A model generated the notes under the pieces. It ran no database searches and had not been told where the DNA came from. It worked only from the letters and a program-made list of their open reading frames with translations. The translations under genes were made by a program, and so were the position numbers. A DNA stretch of 64,000 nucleotides from positions 2,108,001 to 2,172,000 of the forward strand of contig NC_017068.1 of the NCBI RefSeq assembly GCF_000284095.1, in the 5' to 3' direction. This DNA comes from Selenomonas ruminantium subsp. lactilytica TAM6421 (GTDB lineage: Bacteria; Bacillota; Negativicutes; Selenomonadales; Selenomonadaceae). Shown here in pieces: positions 9,480 through 20,036 of this stretch. Positions within the stretch are counted from its first letter, which is position 1. Every line of letters starts with the position of its first letter.

Positions 9480-10948
9480 CAGTTGTTACCTCCCAGCTGC
9501 GGCATCTTCGTGTGATAATCCTGGCTCTGCTCATAGGTGTAAGCCGCACGGATGATGTTTTCCTCGTCCAAGGCCTTGCCGATAAGCTGCATGCCGATGG
9601 GCATTCCCTTGCTGCTCATGCCGCAGGGAATGGAGATACCTGGCAGACCTGCCAGGTTCAAAGGTACCGTGCAGGCATCCTGCAGGTACATCTGCAGGGG
9701 ATCGCCGGACATTTCGCCAATCTTGAAGGCAGTGGTGGGAGCCACCGGTGCCAGAATCACGTCAACCTGTTCAAAGGCCTTGGCATAATCCTCAGCTACG
9801 AGGGTACGCACCTTCATGGCCTTGAGGTAATAGGCATCGTAGTAACCGGCGGACAGGGCGTAGTTGCCGATAACGATACGGCGCTTCACTTCTTCGCCGA
9901 ATTTTTCCGTGCGGGTGTTGGTCATCATGGAAACCAAATCTTCACCCTCCACGCGTTCGCCGTAGTTTACACCGTCATAGCGCTGCAGGTTGGTAGCAGC
10001 TTCAGCCGGAGCAATCAGGTAGTAGGCGGAAATGGCATAATCCGTATGAGGCAGGGAAATCTCGACGATTTCAGCGCCCATTTCCTTGTACTTTTCGATA
10101 GCCGTGCGGATGGCCTTTTCCACTTCCGGGTCCATGCCCTTGACGAAGTATTCTTTCGGCAGGCCAATCTTGAGGCCCTTCACATCTTCCACCAGCGCCT
10201 TGGTGAAGTCAGGAACCTCAGCCACGCTGGAAGTGGAGTCCATATCATCATGACCGGCGATGATGTTAAGGATATTGGCACAGTCCGTCACATCGCGGGT
10301 CACAGGGCCAATCTGATCCAGAGAGGAACCGTAGGCCACGAGACCATAACGGGAAACACGGCCATAAGTCGGCTTCAGGCCAACCACGCCGCAGAAGGAA
10401 GCCGGCTGACGGATGGAGCCGCCGGTGTCAGAACCCAGGGACCAAATGGCCGTACCAGCAGCCACGGAAGCCGCGCTGCCGCCGGAGGAACCGCCGGGCA
10501 CGCATTCCGTGTTCCAGGGGTTGCAGGTGGGATGGTAAGCGGAGTTTTCCGTGGAACCGCCCATGGCGAACTCGTCCATGTTGAGCTTGCCCAGGATAAC
10601 CGGATTTTCCGCCTTGATTTTCGTCATAACCGTAGCATCATAAGGCGGCACGAAGTTTTCCAGAATCTTGGAAGCGCAGGTGGTCTTGATGCCCTTGGTG
10701 CAGATATTGTCCTTGATGGCGCCGGGGATACCTTCGAGGAAAGAAATCTCCTCACCGCGGGCAATCTTTTCATCCACAGCCTTGGCCTGAGCCAGAGCTT
10801 CCTCACGGGTGATGGTCAGGTAAGCCTTGACATCCCCTTCCACTTCGTCGATGCGAGCCAATACGTCTTCCGTCAGCTCGACGCTTGTAATTTCTTTATT
10901 CACCAGCATGTCATGGAGCACATGAGCCGGTTTTTCATATAATCTCAC
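9479..10948 (-). CDS. gatA: Asp-tRNA(Asn)/Glu-tRNA(Gln) amidotransferase subunit A
   Basis: GatA is the amidase subunit that releases ammonia from glutamine. The Ser-cisSer-Lys triad is visible: Lys in [14 protein letters not shown] and the serines in [27 protein letters not shown] chose the GTG at 10948 ([15 protein letters not shown], 489 residues) because AGGAGG lies eight bases upstream; the longer frame would add 30 residues unlike any GatA. It sits between gatC (16-base gap) and gatB (one-base overlap). Confidence 0.96.
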   Translation of the reverse strand: MRLYEKPAHVLHDMLVNKEITSVELTEDVLARIDEVEGDVKAYLTITREEALAQAKAVDEKIARGEEISFLEGIPGAIKDNICTKGIKTTCASKILENFVPPYDATVMTKIKAENPVILGKLNMDEFAMGGSTENSAYHPTCNPWNTECVPGGSSGGSAASVAAGTAIWSLGSDTGGSIRQPASFCGVVGLKPTYGRVSRYGLVAYGSSLDQIGPVTRDVTDCANILNIIAGHDDMDSTSSVAEVPDFTKALVEDVKGLKIGLPKEYFVKGMDPEVEKAIRTAIEKYKEMGAEIVEISLPHTDYAISAYYLIAPAEAATNLQRYDGVNYGERVEGEDLVSMMTNTRTEKFGEEVKRRIVIGNYALSAGYYDAYYLKAMKVRTLVAEDYAKAFEQVDVILAPVAPTTAFKIGEMSGDPLQMYLQDACTVPLNLAGLPGISIPCGMSSKGMPIGMQLIGKALDEENIIRAAYTYEQSQDYHTKMPQLGGNN

Positions 10949-10964
10949 GTTGAATCCTCCTGCC

Positions 10965-11255
10965 TTAGTCTTCCAGAACCTTCGGTACTTTGAAATAGCC
11001 ATCTTCCTTGAGTGGTGCATTGGCAAGGGCCGCATCACGGTCGAGGGACTCCTTCACTTCGTCCTTGCGGAACACGTTCTGCATGGGCAGCGCATAGGTG
11101 GTCGGCTTGACGTTCTCCGTGTCCAGTTCGGCAAGATTATCCATATAAGTCAGGATTTTATCCATTTGACCGATGTACTTTTCTTCCTGATCGGCGGGAA
11201 TTGCCAGACGGGAAAGAACAGCTACATTCTGCAAATCTTCTTTGGTAACTTTCAT
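10965..11255 (-). CDS. gatC: Asp-tRNA(Asn)/Glu-tRNA(Gln) amidotransferase subunit C
   Basis: GatC is the small subunit that stabilises the GatA-GatB complex. The protein (about 96 residues) begins [19 protein letters not shown] and ends with the typical [12 protein letters not shown] chose the ATG at 11255, after GGTGAG; the first ATG of the frame, at 11270, has no ribosome-binding site. It opens the gatCAB operon and has a promoter about 55 bases upstream. Confidence 0.93.
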   Translation of the reverse strand: MKVTKEDLQNVAVLSRLAIPADQEEKYIGQMDKILTYMDNLAELDTENVKPTTYALPMQNVFRKDEVKESLDRDAALANAPLKEDGYFKVPKVLED

Positions 11256-11307
11256 TTTCTCACCATCCATAGATGTTAATTGTTATCGTTTAAAAACACA
11301 CTTCGCT

Positions 11308-11335
11308 ATTATAGCACAAATACCGGCACTCTAAA
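11308..11335 (-). promoter_or_regulatory. Promoter of gatCAB
   Basis: On the minus strand TTTAGA and TATAAT stand 16 bases apart, with the -10 about 50 bases upstream of the gatC start. The -35 overlaps the end of the upstream alkD-like gene. Confidence 0.55.
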
Positions 11336-12014
11336 AGTTTTTCGTTTTCAATTTCCGCAAATAAGTCTTATGCTCCAGACTGACACGCCTGCTCTCGATG
11401 GCCTTTTGAATGGCCTTGTTATGAGTCCAAGGTGCCAGACGCTTATCTTCAATAAAGGGCAAGGCCGCTTCATACTGCTTGGCCAAAGCCGTGGCAAAGT
11501 ACCAGGCAATCATCATATTGATATAATATTCCTCAGAACGAATCTGTGCTGCCATTTCCAGATATGACAGGTCAAAATCCTCATCGAGGAAATGCGTCAT
11601 CAGCATGCCAATGGCAAAACGCACGGTATAAGTATCCTGAGCTTGCAGCCATATCTTTATCTGCCCCCAAAGCTCCGGCCGGTGCTTTTTGAACACTTTA
11701 GGCGACATCTGGTCACAGGTAGCCCAATTATCAACATAGGGCAGAAATGCATTCACATATGCCATACATTGGTCATATTCCTTGACCAACGAAATCATAA
11801 AGGCATGGAGTTGGTTTTCCTCGTGGTATTTATGGGGCAGGCTGGATAGAAAAACTTCTGCCTCCCCAGAAGTCATAATCTCTTTGGCCAGCTGCCGCAG
11901 GGCTGGCGTCCGTACACCGATGATTTTCTCCGGCAGCACTGTGGGTATCAGCTTGCTGCTGAATTCCTGATATGGCTTATCTTGCAACTGAAATAATTCC
12001 TGCTGAATATCCAT
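11331..12014 (-). CDS. AlkD-like DNA alkylation repair protein
   Basis: A HEAT-like-repeat protein of the AlkC/AlkD glycosylase family, which removes alkylated bases such as 3-methyladenine and 7-methylguanine. The motif VDNWATCDQ contains the Trp and Asp typical of the active cleft. The ATG at 12014 (MDIQQELFQL, 227 residues) follows GGGAGGTGCGAG; seven extra residues are possible upstream. It begins 24 bases after priA, so it probably shares the priA transcript. The substrate has not been shown for this branch. Confidence 0.85.
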   Translation of the reverse strand: MDIQQELFQLQDKPYQEFSSKLIPTVLPEKIIGVRTPALRQLAKEIMTSGEAEVFLSSLPHKYHEENQLHAFMISLVKEYDQCMAYVNAFLPYVDNWATCDQMSPKVFKKHRPELWGQIKIWLQAQDTYTVRFAIGMLMTHFLDEDFDLSYLEMAAQIRSEEYYINMMIAWYFATALAKQYEAALPFIEDKRLAPWTHNKAIQKAIESRRVSLEHKTYLRKLKTKNF

Positions 12015-12037
12015 CTGCTCTCGCACCTCCCACATAT

Positions 12038-14458
12038 CTACAACATGGTTATTGGATCAATATCAATGGCCACATCCGCCCGCACATGGAGCTTCTGTCC
12101 CCGCAGGAATTCCTGCACTGCCGGCAGGTCGGCGGTCTTTATCAGCACCACAAAGCGGTAGATGCCCCGGAACCGGACGATTACTGCCGGGGACGGGCCG
12201 ATGATCTGCTGCTGCTTGTTATTGGCAAAATACTGATTGAATGCTGCCACCAGCCTTTTTGCATTGCTCTTGGCCATGTTTTCCTCTTCATGCTGGAACA
12301 AGAGCTTTACCAGGCGGCTGAAGGGCGGATAAAAGAGCCCCTGCCGCAGCTTCATTTCCTGCTCATAGAAGCCCTCGTAATCCTGCTCGATACCGCAGGT
12401 CACGGCGTAATGTTCGGGATTATAGGTCTGTATGATGACCTTGCCCTGAGTGCCATGGCGCCCGGCCCGGCCAGCGGTCTGGGTAATCAGCATAAAGCAG
12501 CGCTCTGCCGCCCGGAAGTCCGGCAGGTTCAGGCTGGAATCAGCGCTGATTATGCCCACCGCCGTCACATCGGGAATATCATGTCCCTTGGCCACCATCT
12601 GTGTCCCCAACAGGATGTCGTACTGTTTTTCCCGGAATTTCTGCAGGATTTCCTGATGGGCAAACTTCGTATTGGTGGTGTCCCTGTCCATGCGGATAAC
12701 CCGGGCAGAAGGCACTAATTGGTGCAGCTCCTGCTCCAGCTTTTCCGTGCCGGAGCCGAAGTATTTGATATAGCGGCTGCCGCATTTGGGGCACACATCG
12801 GGCACCGGCTCCGTCACATCGCAGTGATGGCATGAGAGTCTGCCATTCTTATGGTAGACCAGCGGCAGCCCACAGAGCTTGCACTTGATGACCTCGCCGC
12901 AGGAGCGGCACATGACAAAGGTGGAAAAGCCCCGGCGGTTCAGCATGATGATAATCTGTTGATTTTGCGCCATGGTAGTCTCAATGAGCTGCCGCAGGGC
13001 CGCCGACATGATATGACGATTCCCCATGCGCAGTTCGTTACGCATATCCACGCATTGCACCAAAGGCAGAGGCAGATTGCCGATGCGCTTGGGCATATTG
13101 AGCAGGGTAAATTCCCCGTTTTTTGCCCGGTAATAGCTTTCCAGGGAAGGCGTGGCACTGCCCAGCAGCAGGATTGCCTGATGGATTTTGGCCAGTTCCT
13201 CAGCCACTACCTTGGCATGATAACGGGGGGATTCGTCCTGCTTGTAAGACATATCCTGCTCCTCATCCATGATGATCAGCCCCACATCCGAAGCCGGGGT
13301 GAACAGGGCGGAACGGGCGCCGATGATGATGCCGGCCTCTCCCCGCCGTACCCGCAGCACCGCGTCGTTGCGTTCAGCCAGGGACAAACGGCTATGGATA
13401 ACCACAATATCTTCGGGGAAATACGCCTTAAAGGCCATCACCACCTGCCCGGTCAAGGCGATTTCCGGCACCAGCACGATAACCTGACGGCCAGCCGCCC
13501 GCACCTTGCCGGCCATTTCGATATAGACCTGGGTCTTGCCGCTGCCCGTAACGCCTTTGAGCAAAAAGCCCTGATACGTGCGGCCTGCCAAAGCCGGTTC
13601 CATGGCCTCCAGTGCCTTTTGCTGGTCAGCGGTCAGTTCCACTTCCGCCTGTCTGACGGCCGTCTCACCATAACTGTCCCGCAGGATACGGCGGTTTTCC
13701 AGCCGGATCAGGCCATCTGCTGCCAAATTCTTGATGGTCGGCGCGGATATCTTTTGCGCTTTCATTTCCTTTACGGCCATCTTCCCTCCGGCAGCGGCGA
13801 GCACTTCCAGGGCATGGGCCTGAGCTTTTTTGCGCTTGTAGCCGGCCAGCAGTTCTGCCGTCACAGTCACCTGCAATATGGCATCCTGCTCATAGCGCGC
13901 CTTTTCCCGCCGATCTGCAGTGTACTCCTTGCGGACGATGCCATACTGCACCATTTTGTCCAGCATAGCAGGCAGCTCTGCCTTTAATTCCGGCAACATT
14001 CTGCCCAATGCAGGGCGGCTGAGGTTTTCACACAAAAGCGCCTCATATACCTGCCGATATGCGGCCATCTGCAGGAGCAGATGTTCCCTTTGCGCTTTCT
14101 CTGCCCCATAGAGCACTGTTATCTTCAGGCCGCTTTTACCGGGCATAAAGAGCCGCATCATTTCCGCCAGGGAACACAGATAAAACTCCGCCAGCCAGCG
14201 GGCTGCCTTCAGCACGTGCGGGGTGAACCAGGCTTCCTCGTCCACCGCTGACTCGATGGGCTTGAGCTTTATAGCGCCGATTTCCTCTGCTGTCTTTTCC
14301 GCCACCGATACGATAAAGCCTTCCACCTTGCGCCCGCCAAAGGGCACAAAAACGCGCCAGCCTGCTTCCAGATAGGAAAGCTCGGCTGGCACGCTGTAGG
14401 TATAAGCCTTGGCTATGCTTTTTACGGGAATATTCACAAAGACGCTGGCTGTCAGCAT
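12038..14458 (-). CDS. priA: Primosomal replication-restart helicase PriA
   Basis: PriA is the 3'-5' helicase that reloads the replisome at collapsed forks. Seen in order: an N-terminal 3'BD domain (VNIPVKSIAKAYTYSVP), Walker A GVTGSGKTQVYIE, DEEQD, and a zinc region with pairs CRSC, CKLC, CHHC and CPKC. The helicase C-terminal domain includes TQMVAKGHDIPDVT and QTAGRAGR. I chose the ATG at 14458 (806 residues), after AGGAGCG; the longest frame starts 35 codons earlier with non-homologous residues. It is followed closely by the alkD-like gene. Confidence 0.95.
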   Translation of the reverse strand: MLTASVFVNIPVKSIAKAYTYSVPAELSYLEAGWRVFVPFGGRKVEGFIVSVAEKTAEEIGAIKLKPIESAVDEEAWFTPHVLKAARWLAEFYLCSLAEMMRLFMPGKSGLKITVLYGAEKAQREHLLLQMAAYRQVYEALLCENLSRPALGRMLPELKAELPAMLDKMVQYGIVRKEYTADRREKARYEQDAILQVTVTAELLAGYKRKKAQAHALEVLAAAGGKMAVKEMKAQKISAPTIKNLAADGLIRLENRRILRDSYGETAVRQAEVELTADQQKALEAMEPALAGRTYQGFLLKGVTGSGKTQVYIEMAGKVRAAGRQVIVLVPEIALTGQVVMAFKAYFPEDIVVIHSRLSLAERNDAVLRVRRGEAGIIIGARSALFTPASDVGLIIMDEEQDMSYKQDESPRYHAKVVAEELAKIHQAILLLGSATPSLESYYRAKNGEFTLLNMPKRIGNLPLPLVQCVDMRNELRMGNRHIMSAALRQLIETTMAQNQQIIIMLNRRGFSTFVMCRSCGEVIKCKLCGLPLVYHKNGRLSCHHCDVTEPVPDVCPKCGSRYIKYFGSGTEKLEQELHQLVPSARVIRMDRDTTNTKFAHQEILQKFREKQYDILLGTQMVAKGHDIPDVTAVGIISADSSLNLPDFRAAERCFMLITQTAGRAGRHGTQGKVIIQTYNPEHYAVTCGIEQDYEGFYEQEMKLRQGLFYPPFSRLVKLLFQHEEENMAKSNAKRLVAAFNQYFANNKQQQIIGPSPAVIVRFRGIYRFVVLIKTADLPAVQEFLRGQKLHVRADVAIDIDPITML

Positions 14459-14549
14459 GTTAAGAATCGCTCCTGTCCATCCGTATAATCTGTACCTATT
14501 ATACGACATTGCAGCGATTTTACAAAATGCAAAATTCCATGATCCCTTT

Positions 14550-16556
14550 TCATGGCTGCGCACTCTTCCTTGCGGACTCGTAAGCCTTTATACACCGGGA
14601 CAGACATTCCAGTAAAATATCCGGCTCCACGGGTTTTGTCAGATGATCGTTCATCCCTGCCTGCCGGGAGGCCACTACATCCTCCTGAAAGGCATTGGCT
14701 GACAGGGCAATGATGGGCACCATGCCGGCATCTTTCCGGAAAAGCTGCCGAATCCGTGCCGCTGCCGTGAGCCCATCCATTACCGGCATGCGGATATCCA
14801 TCAAAATGGCTTCGATATGGTATTCCGGTGACTCAACAAAGCGCTTTATCCCCTCTTCCCCGTTCTCTGCCGTCACCACCTGCATGTGATTCATCTCCAG
14901 GATTGTGGTGACAATCTCCCGGTTCAGCTCATTATCCTCACAAACCAATACCTGCCGGTTGTCCAGATTGATTTTCTCATTTACTTCGTCTTTATTCTCA
15001 TGGCGCTGCCCTTTTACCCGGGCAAAGCTGACTTCCACAGTAAAGGTCGTCCCCTTTCCCTGCACGCTGTCTACTGCAATCGTGCCGCCCATCAACGTCA
15101 AAAGCTCCTTGGCAATAGAAAGCCCCAGCCCCGTGCCCTGCACGCCCTGGGCTGACAAGGCATTTTCCTGTTCAAAGGGCATAAACATCTTGGGAATGAA
15201 TTCCGGCGACATGCCTATGCCGCTGTCCTTTACGGTAAAACGGCAAAGGCCTTCATGTTCATCACAGGACAAAACTTCTCCCAGGAGCCAAACATCGCCC
15301 CCCTCGGGGGTGAACTTCACCGCATTGGACAGGAGGTTCAACAGCACCTTGGACAATTTCAGCCGGTCCACCTGCACAAAGCCCAACTCTGCCAGGGCTA
15401 ACCCTATATGGAAATGAACCTTCTTCTGCTCGGCCGACGAGCGGATTGCCGTGATCAGCCGCTCCAGCATGCGATCCGCCTCCACTACCTCCAGATCCAG
15501 CTGCTTTTTGCCGCTGCCAATGCGCGACAGCTCCAGGGTATCATTGATCAGATCCTTCAACAGGGAACCTGCGGTTATGATTTTTTGCAGATACTCCCGC
15601 ATTTTTTCGATGTCATCTGTTTTACTGGCCAGCTCGGCAATCCCCAAAATGCCGTTCAATGGCGTGCGCATATCGTGGCTGACGTTGGAAAGGAAGGCTG
15701 TCTTGGCCCGATTGGCACTTTCCGCCCGCTCCAACGCCTGCTGCAGCTGCTCATTGAGCCTTTCGGCCTGCTCCTGCCGGCGGATTTCATCGGTAACATC
15801 CTCAAAGCTGCCCACGAGCCCCACGATCTTGCCATTTTCAATCAAGGGGCTTTTGCTGGCCACAATATCCCGCATTTCCCCGTGACTCATACATTGTCCA
15901 TGCACCCGATAAGTCGATTCACCAAGGTGAATCACACGCCACTCATCGCTTTTGAAGGGCTCCTCCTGCTTATGCCAGCCCATATCTTCATCGTTCTTAC
16001 CGATAATGACCTTCTCCGAAGGAAATTCGTAATAATCCAAAAAGGCTTTATTAGCTCCCAAAAAACGACGCTCTGCATCTTTCCAAAAAAGCGCCGTCTG
16101 GGTAGTGTCAAGGATTTTCTCCAACAATGCACTGGTATGCTCAAATTTTGCCTCCTGCTGCTCATGCTCCCGCCTCTCCTGCGTGATATCCAGACTGGTT
16201 ATATATTGCAGGATCGTATCATCCGGCAGCCGTTGGCCATAAACCACCGACAGCAACCAGATATAATCCACCATGCCGGGCAGCTTCATGCGGTAACTGA
16301 ATTGCTGGAATTCATCCGGATTCAGATAGCTGCGCTGCATATAGCGTAAAACCCGCACGAGATCATCAGGATGCACAATCTCACTTGCCGGCATTACTAA
16401 GCCATGCAGCAAAGCCTCCCGCGACATTTTGAACGTATGACAAAGTCCTGCAGAAATATGCAGGACTTCCAGAGCATCCGCATGCCTCCGACAAACCAAA
16501 ACCGGCGCAAAGGCATCCTCAATATTAGCAAATTTATTCTTATAATTGGCTAACAT
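14550..16556 (-). CDS. Cytosolic hybrid histidine kinase (PAS-PAS-HK-REC)
   Basis: A 668-residue hybrid sensor kinase without membrane segments. The order is PAS (about residues 15-125), a second PAS/PAC (about 140-255) and a HisKA domain with the phospho-acceptor His near 294 in FLSNVSHDMRTPLNG. An ATPase domain follows (NLLSNAVKFTPEGG, DSGIGMSPE, GTGLGLSI), then a C-terminal receiver with Asp in AILMDIRMPVMDG and the lysine in TKPVEP. The ATG at 16556 follows GGGAGGGAGC; the longer frame has no site. No DNA-binding output and no partner regulator are nearby, so the target is unknown. It lies between yjiH and priA, 91 bases from priA. Confidence 0.88.
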   Translation of the reverse strand: MLANYKNKFANIEDAFAPVLVCRRHADALEVLHISAGLCHTFKMSREALLHGLVMPASEIVHPDDLVRVLRYMQRSYLNPDEFQQFSYRMKLPGMVDYIWLLSVVYGQRLPDDTILQYITSLDITQERREHEQQEAKFEHTSALLEKILDTTQTALFWKDAERRFLGANKAFLDYYEFPSEKVIIGKNDEDMGWHKQEEPFKSDEWRVIHLGESTYRVHGQCMSHGEMRDIVASKSPLIENGKIVGLVGSFEDVTDEIRRQEQAERLNEQLQQALERAESANRAKTAFLSNVSHDMRTPLNGILGIAELASKTDDIEKMREYLQKIITAGSLLKDLINDTLELSRIGSGKKQLDLEVVEADRMLERLITAIRSSAEQKKVHFHIGLALAELGFVQVDRLKLSKVLLNLLSNAVKFTPEGGDVWLLGEVLSCDEHEGLCRFTVKDSGIGMSPEFIPKMFMPFEQENALSAQGVQGTGLGLSIAKELLTLMGGTIAVDSVQGKGTTFTVEVSFARVKGQRHENKDEVNEKINLDNRQVLVCEDNELNREIVTTILEMNHMQVVTAENGEEGIKRFVESPEYHIEAILMDIRMPVMDGLTAAARIRQLFRKDAGMVPIIALSANAFQEDVVASRQAGMNDHLTKPVEPDILLECLSRCIKAYESARKSAQP

Positions 16557-16636
16557 TTGAGCTCCCTCCCGTAATGTTTTAACCATTACCCTATAATTCT
16601 GTAGGGAGCAGAAATTTTCCTTCTTTGATATAAATG

Positions 16637-17953
16637 TCAGCCCACAAAAAATTTTGTCACCAACCACAGGATGGGAATAGCCACAAGCGTACGTTCCAGG
16701 AACACTATAAAGAGACGCTTCACATCCAAACCAACATCACTTTTGACAATGATGCTACCCACTTCTGTCAGATAGATAATCTGTACCAGAGACAACGCCG
16801 AGATAAAGAAGCGGATGTTCTCCGGCGCCTCCGCATTCGTGATCAGGGCCGGGATAAACATATCGATGAAACCCACGAGGGTGGCCGGTGCCAGCGTAAA
16901 GGCATCCGGAATGCCGATAGCCCACATATAAAGCCCCATAGGATAGGCAATCCATTGAAAGACCGGCGTCTCATTGACCAGCAGCGTACCGATGGTCCCC
17001 CAGGCAATCACGATGGGAATCAGGTCAAAGAGAATGCCCACGGCCATTTCCAGCCCGACTTTGACTGCCAAAGACAGGTGAAACTTCGCCGCCCGCTCCA
17101 AGGCTGCCGCAATGGCCCAAGCAAACAGCGATGAGCCCTGAGGCACTTCCTCCTTGAGCTGCGGCTCGCCGCGATAATCCTCCGCCACCGTGGCCAGAGG
17201 CGCAATGCGCACGCAGAGGACAGCCAGCAAAAGCCCCACTGCCGTAACAGTCAGATAGAGCAGCGGGAAGAGATTGCTCACATGGAGGGTGCCAGCTACC
17301 ACCATACAGAAGGGAATGGACACCAGCGAGAAATTCGTCATGATCGTGGCCGCTTCCCGGCGGCTATAGTAACCGCTATTATACTGCCCGGCAGTGATCA
17401 GTACCGCCGTATTGGAAGAAGCCAGCCAGGAGGCAATCAGGTCAACGGAAGCACGCCCCGGCACATGGAACAGCGGGCGGATCAGCGGTTTGAGCAGAAC
17501 GCCCGTAAATTCCATGATGCCCGTATCCGTCAAGAAGGGCAGCACAAAACTCAGCGAAAAGGCCAGTGCCACCAAAGTCTGGGACAAACCTACCATGCTG
17601 CCGCCCACATCCGCACTGCGCACGCATTCCGGCCCCACCTCTGCCCCCACGCAGATGATGACAAAAAGAGCCACCAGCCGCGTCAGCAGATAGGGCCAGG
17701 AAATCGTAAACAATCCGGCCAGCCAGGAACGCTTCGCCACAAAATCCGGCAGATAGAACCGGCTGACCAGCGCGCCCACCGCCGAAAGCGTTACCAGCAG
17801 ATACAGGAACCAAGGCACATTGGCTGTAATCAGCTTTTCCAGCCATTCCGTCAATACCCCCACCGGCGTGGAAAAGCCATCACCGCCTCCCACGGGGAAC
17901 AGGAACATGCCCATGCCGAACAAGGCACCGGCCACAAACTTAATCCATGTCAT
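16637..17953 (-). CDS. yjiH: YjiH family membrane protein (gate domain)
   Basis: A polytopic inner-membrane protein of about 438 residues and some ten hydrophobic helices, matching the YjiH family with nucleoside-recognition gate domains. The substrate is not established for the family. Typical stretches are FPVGGGDGFSTPVGVLTEWL and SWLASSNTAVLITAGQYNSGYYSRREA. The ATG at 17953 (MTWIKFVAGALFGMG) follows GTGAGG; the longer frame adds 24 polar residues. The histidine kinase gene starts 81 bases after its stop. Confidence 0.8.
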   Translation of the reverse strand: MTWIKFVAGALFGMGMFLFPVGGGDGFSTPVGVLTEWLEKLITANVPWFLYLLVTLSAVGALVSRFYLPDFVAKRSWLAGLFTISWPYLLTRLVALFVIICVGAEVGPECVRSADVGGSMVGLSQTLVALAFSLSFVLPFLTDTGIMEFTGVLLKPLIRPLFHVPGRASVDLIASWLASSNTAVLITAGQYNSGYYSRREAATIMTNFSLVSIPFCMVVAGTLHVSNLFPLLYLTVTAVGLLLAVLCVRIAPLATVAEDYRGEPQLKEEVPQGSSLFAWAIAAALERAAKFHLSLAVKVGLEMAVGILFDLIPIVIAWGTIGTLLVNETPVFQWIAYPMGLYMWAIGIPDAFTLAPATLVGFIDMFIPALITNAEAPENIRFFISALSLVQIIYLTEVGSIIVKSDVGLDVKRLFIVFLERTLVAIPILWLVTKFFVG

Positions 17954-18104
17954 GTATTTTTCCTCACTTTTAATGCATAAATTTACAGCAACACCTATTT
18001 TACACCGTTCTTGTCTCCTTGTCACGCATTTTTTGCATTTTTATTCACAAAAACTGTGTCCTGCATTCATCCTGTTCAATTGTCTTACCTGCGATAAACA
18101 ACCA

Positions 18105-19625
18105 TCACAGACCAAAGTCCTTGTCATTCCTTAGCTGTATCGCCTCGGCAATATGAACCGCCATGATATTTTCTTCGCCAGCCAGGTCAGCTATGGTGCG
18201 GGCCACCTTTACAATGCGGTCGTATGACCGGGCGGAAAGCTTCATGCTTTTGAAGGCCTGGGCTAAAAGCGCCTGCGCCTGTGGTTCCAGGATGCAGAAC
18301 TTCTGCAGCAGAGCATGATTCATCTGCGCATTGCAGAACAGATGATATTTTGCCAGCCGTTGCAGTTGGATTTCTCTGGCCGCCACTACCCGCTGGCGGA
18401 TCTGCGCCGAGGATTCTGCCTTTTTCCTGGCGGAAAGCTCCTCATATTTCACCTGCGGCACCCGGATATGAATATCGATACGGTCAAGCAGGGGGCCGGA
18501 AATCTTCTGGGTATAGCGCTTGATTTCATAGGGCGTGCACTGACAGGTATGGTCCGGCGAACCCGCCATGCCGCAGGGACAGGGATTGGCACTGGCAATC
18601 AGCACAAAACTTGAGGGAAAGGTCACGGATGCATGCACGCGGGAAACGGTTATCTGACGGTCCTCCAATGGCTCCCTAAGGACTTCCAACGCCTTTTTGC
18701 TGAATTCGGGCAGTTCATCCAGAAACAACACGCCATGATGAGCCAAGGTGACCTCGCCGGGACGAGGCACGCTGCCGCCGCCAATCAAAGCCGTCATGGA
18801 ACTGGTGTGATGGGGGCTGCGAAAAGGCCGCTCCTTAATCAGTCCATGACCGGTCAGCAAGCCTGCAATACTGTAGATTTTCGTCACTTCCAAGGCCTCA
18901 TCCCTGATCAAAGGCGGCAAGATCGTACTCATCCGCCGGGCCAGCATGGTCTTGCCGGCTCCCGGAGGTCCCACCATCAACACATTATGGCCCCCCGCTG
19001 CCGCAATCTCCAAAGCCCGCTTGGCCTGAAACTGCCCCTGCACATCAGCAAAATCATCCTTGAACTCCGGTTCCGCTGCGGTCAACACGTCTGGCTGCGC
19101 AGGCAGTAATCGTTCCTGACCGGTCAAAAACTGAACCAGCTGCTGCAGATTATCCAAAGCGTAGACTTCCAGCCCCTCCACCAGCAATGCCTCATTGACA
19201 TTATCCCTGGCCACAAATATCGCCTGAAAACCTGCCTCCTTAGCTTTTACCGCCATGGGCAAAATTCCCCGGATTCCCCGGCAATCTCCTTCCAAGGACA
19301 ATTCTGCGGCAAAGAGATACTTATCCAAAGTAGCCGCTGACACAAGACCATAAGCTGCCAGCAGTCCCACAGCGATGGGCAAATCCAAACCGGAACTGTC
19401 CTTGCGCACATCGGCTGGAGCCAAATTGACGGTAACCTTTTCCTGTCGCAATTGGATGCCGGAATTGCGGATAGCCGTGCGCACCCGCTCCTTGGCCTCC
19501 TTGACCAGTGCATCGGCTAATCCTACTATATCAAAGCCAGGCAGGCCTGCCGCTGCATCGACCTCCACATCGATGATCAGCCCGTCCACCCCCAAAGTCG
19601 TAGCTCCAAAAGTTCTCGCAAACAT
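18105..19625 (-). CDS. yifB: YifB/ComM-type Mg-chelatase-like AAA+ ATPase
   Basis: A 506-residue ATPase of the YifB family. ComM, the studied member, is a helicase that helps branch migration during natural transformation. The order is an N-terminal ChlI-like domain (GLPGFDIVGLADALVKEAKE), Walker A GPPGAGKTMLARRM, Walker B HHGVLFLDELPEF, a zinc-like segment CPCG..CQC, and a C-terminal Mg-chelatase domain. AGGGAGGG supports the ATG. It follows yraN by 15 bases, in the common yraN-yifB order. Confidence 0.92.
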   Translation of the reverse strand: MFARTFGATTLGVDGLIIDVEVDAAAGLPGFDIVGLADALVKEAKERVRTAIRNSGIQLRQEKVTVNLAPADVRKDSSGLDLPIAVGLLAAYGLVSAATLDKYLFAAELSLEGDCRGIRGILPMAVKAKEAGFQAIFVARDNVNEALLVEGLEVYALDNLQQLVQFLTGQERLLPAQPDVLTAAEPEFKDDFADVQGQFQAKRALEIAAAGGHNVLMVGPPGAGKTMLARRMSTILPPLIRDEALEVTKIYSIAGLLTGHGLIKERPFRSPHHTSSMTALIGGGSVPRPGEVTLAHHGVLFLDELPEFSKKALEVLREPLEDRQITVSRVHASVTFPSSFVLIASANPCPCGMAGSPDHTCQCTPYEIKRYTQKISGPLLDRIDIHIRVPQVKYEELSARKKAESSAQIRQRVVAAREIQLQRLAKYHLFCNAQMNHALLQKFCILEPQAQALLAQAFKSMKLSARSYDRIVKVARTIADLAGEENIMAVHIAEAIQLRNDKDFGL

Positions 19626-19640
19626 CCAATCCCTCCCAAT

Positions 19641-20003
19641 CTATTGTTCAAAAGCTCCCGCCAGATGATGAATCCGCCATTTACCTTCCGGCAGGGCATA
19701 GACTTCGATCACGTCAAAACGGCAGAAACACTTATCCTCTAAATGTTTCTGCCGTAAAAACCAATAGGCGGTCTGAATTATTTTCTTTTGTTTATGAAAA
19801 TTCACAGCCTGTGCAGGTGTCCCATAGCGAATGCCACGACGGGTCTTGACCTCCACAAAAGCCAGCACATCCCCCTGTCTGGCGATAATGTCAACCTCTC
19901 CCACCGGTACCCGGAAATTGCGCGCACAAATCTCGTAGCCATGACGAACCAGAAAATCTGCCGCCACCTGTTCTCCTTGACTGCCCAGGATCTGATTTTT
20001 CAT
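19641..20003 (-). CDS. yraN: YraN family putative endonuclease (UPF0102)
   Basis: A 120-residue protein with the UPF0102 nuclease-like fold. The signature GEQVAADFLVRHGYEI, then VGEVDIIARQGDVLAFVEVKTR, contains the E-D-(E/V)K catalytic pattern of PD-(D/E)XK enzymes. The activity of this family is not settled. AAGAAAGGCAG precedes the ATG. It lies between the FlhB-like gene and yifB, as in many Firmicutes. Confidence 0.9.
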   Translation of the reverse strand: MKNQILGSQGEQVAADFLVRHGYEICARNFRVPVGEVDIIARQGDVLAFVEVKTRRGIRYGTPAQAVNFHKQKKIIQTAYWFLRQKHLEDKCFCRFDVIEVYALPEGKWRIHHLAGAFEQ

Positions 20004-20036
20004 ATAACTGCCTTTCTTTAATGCGCTATGAAATGC

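Noticed and set aside
7884-10942. Long plus-strand open frames opposite gatB and gatA
   Set aside because: Shadows of well-conserved genes, with no plausible starts or domains.
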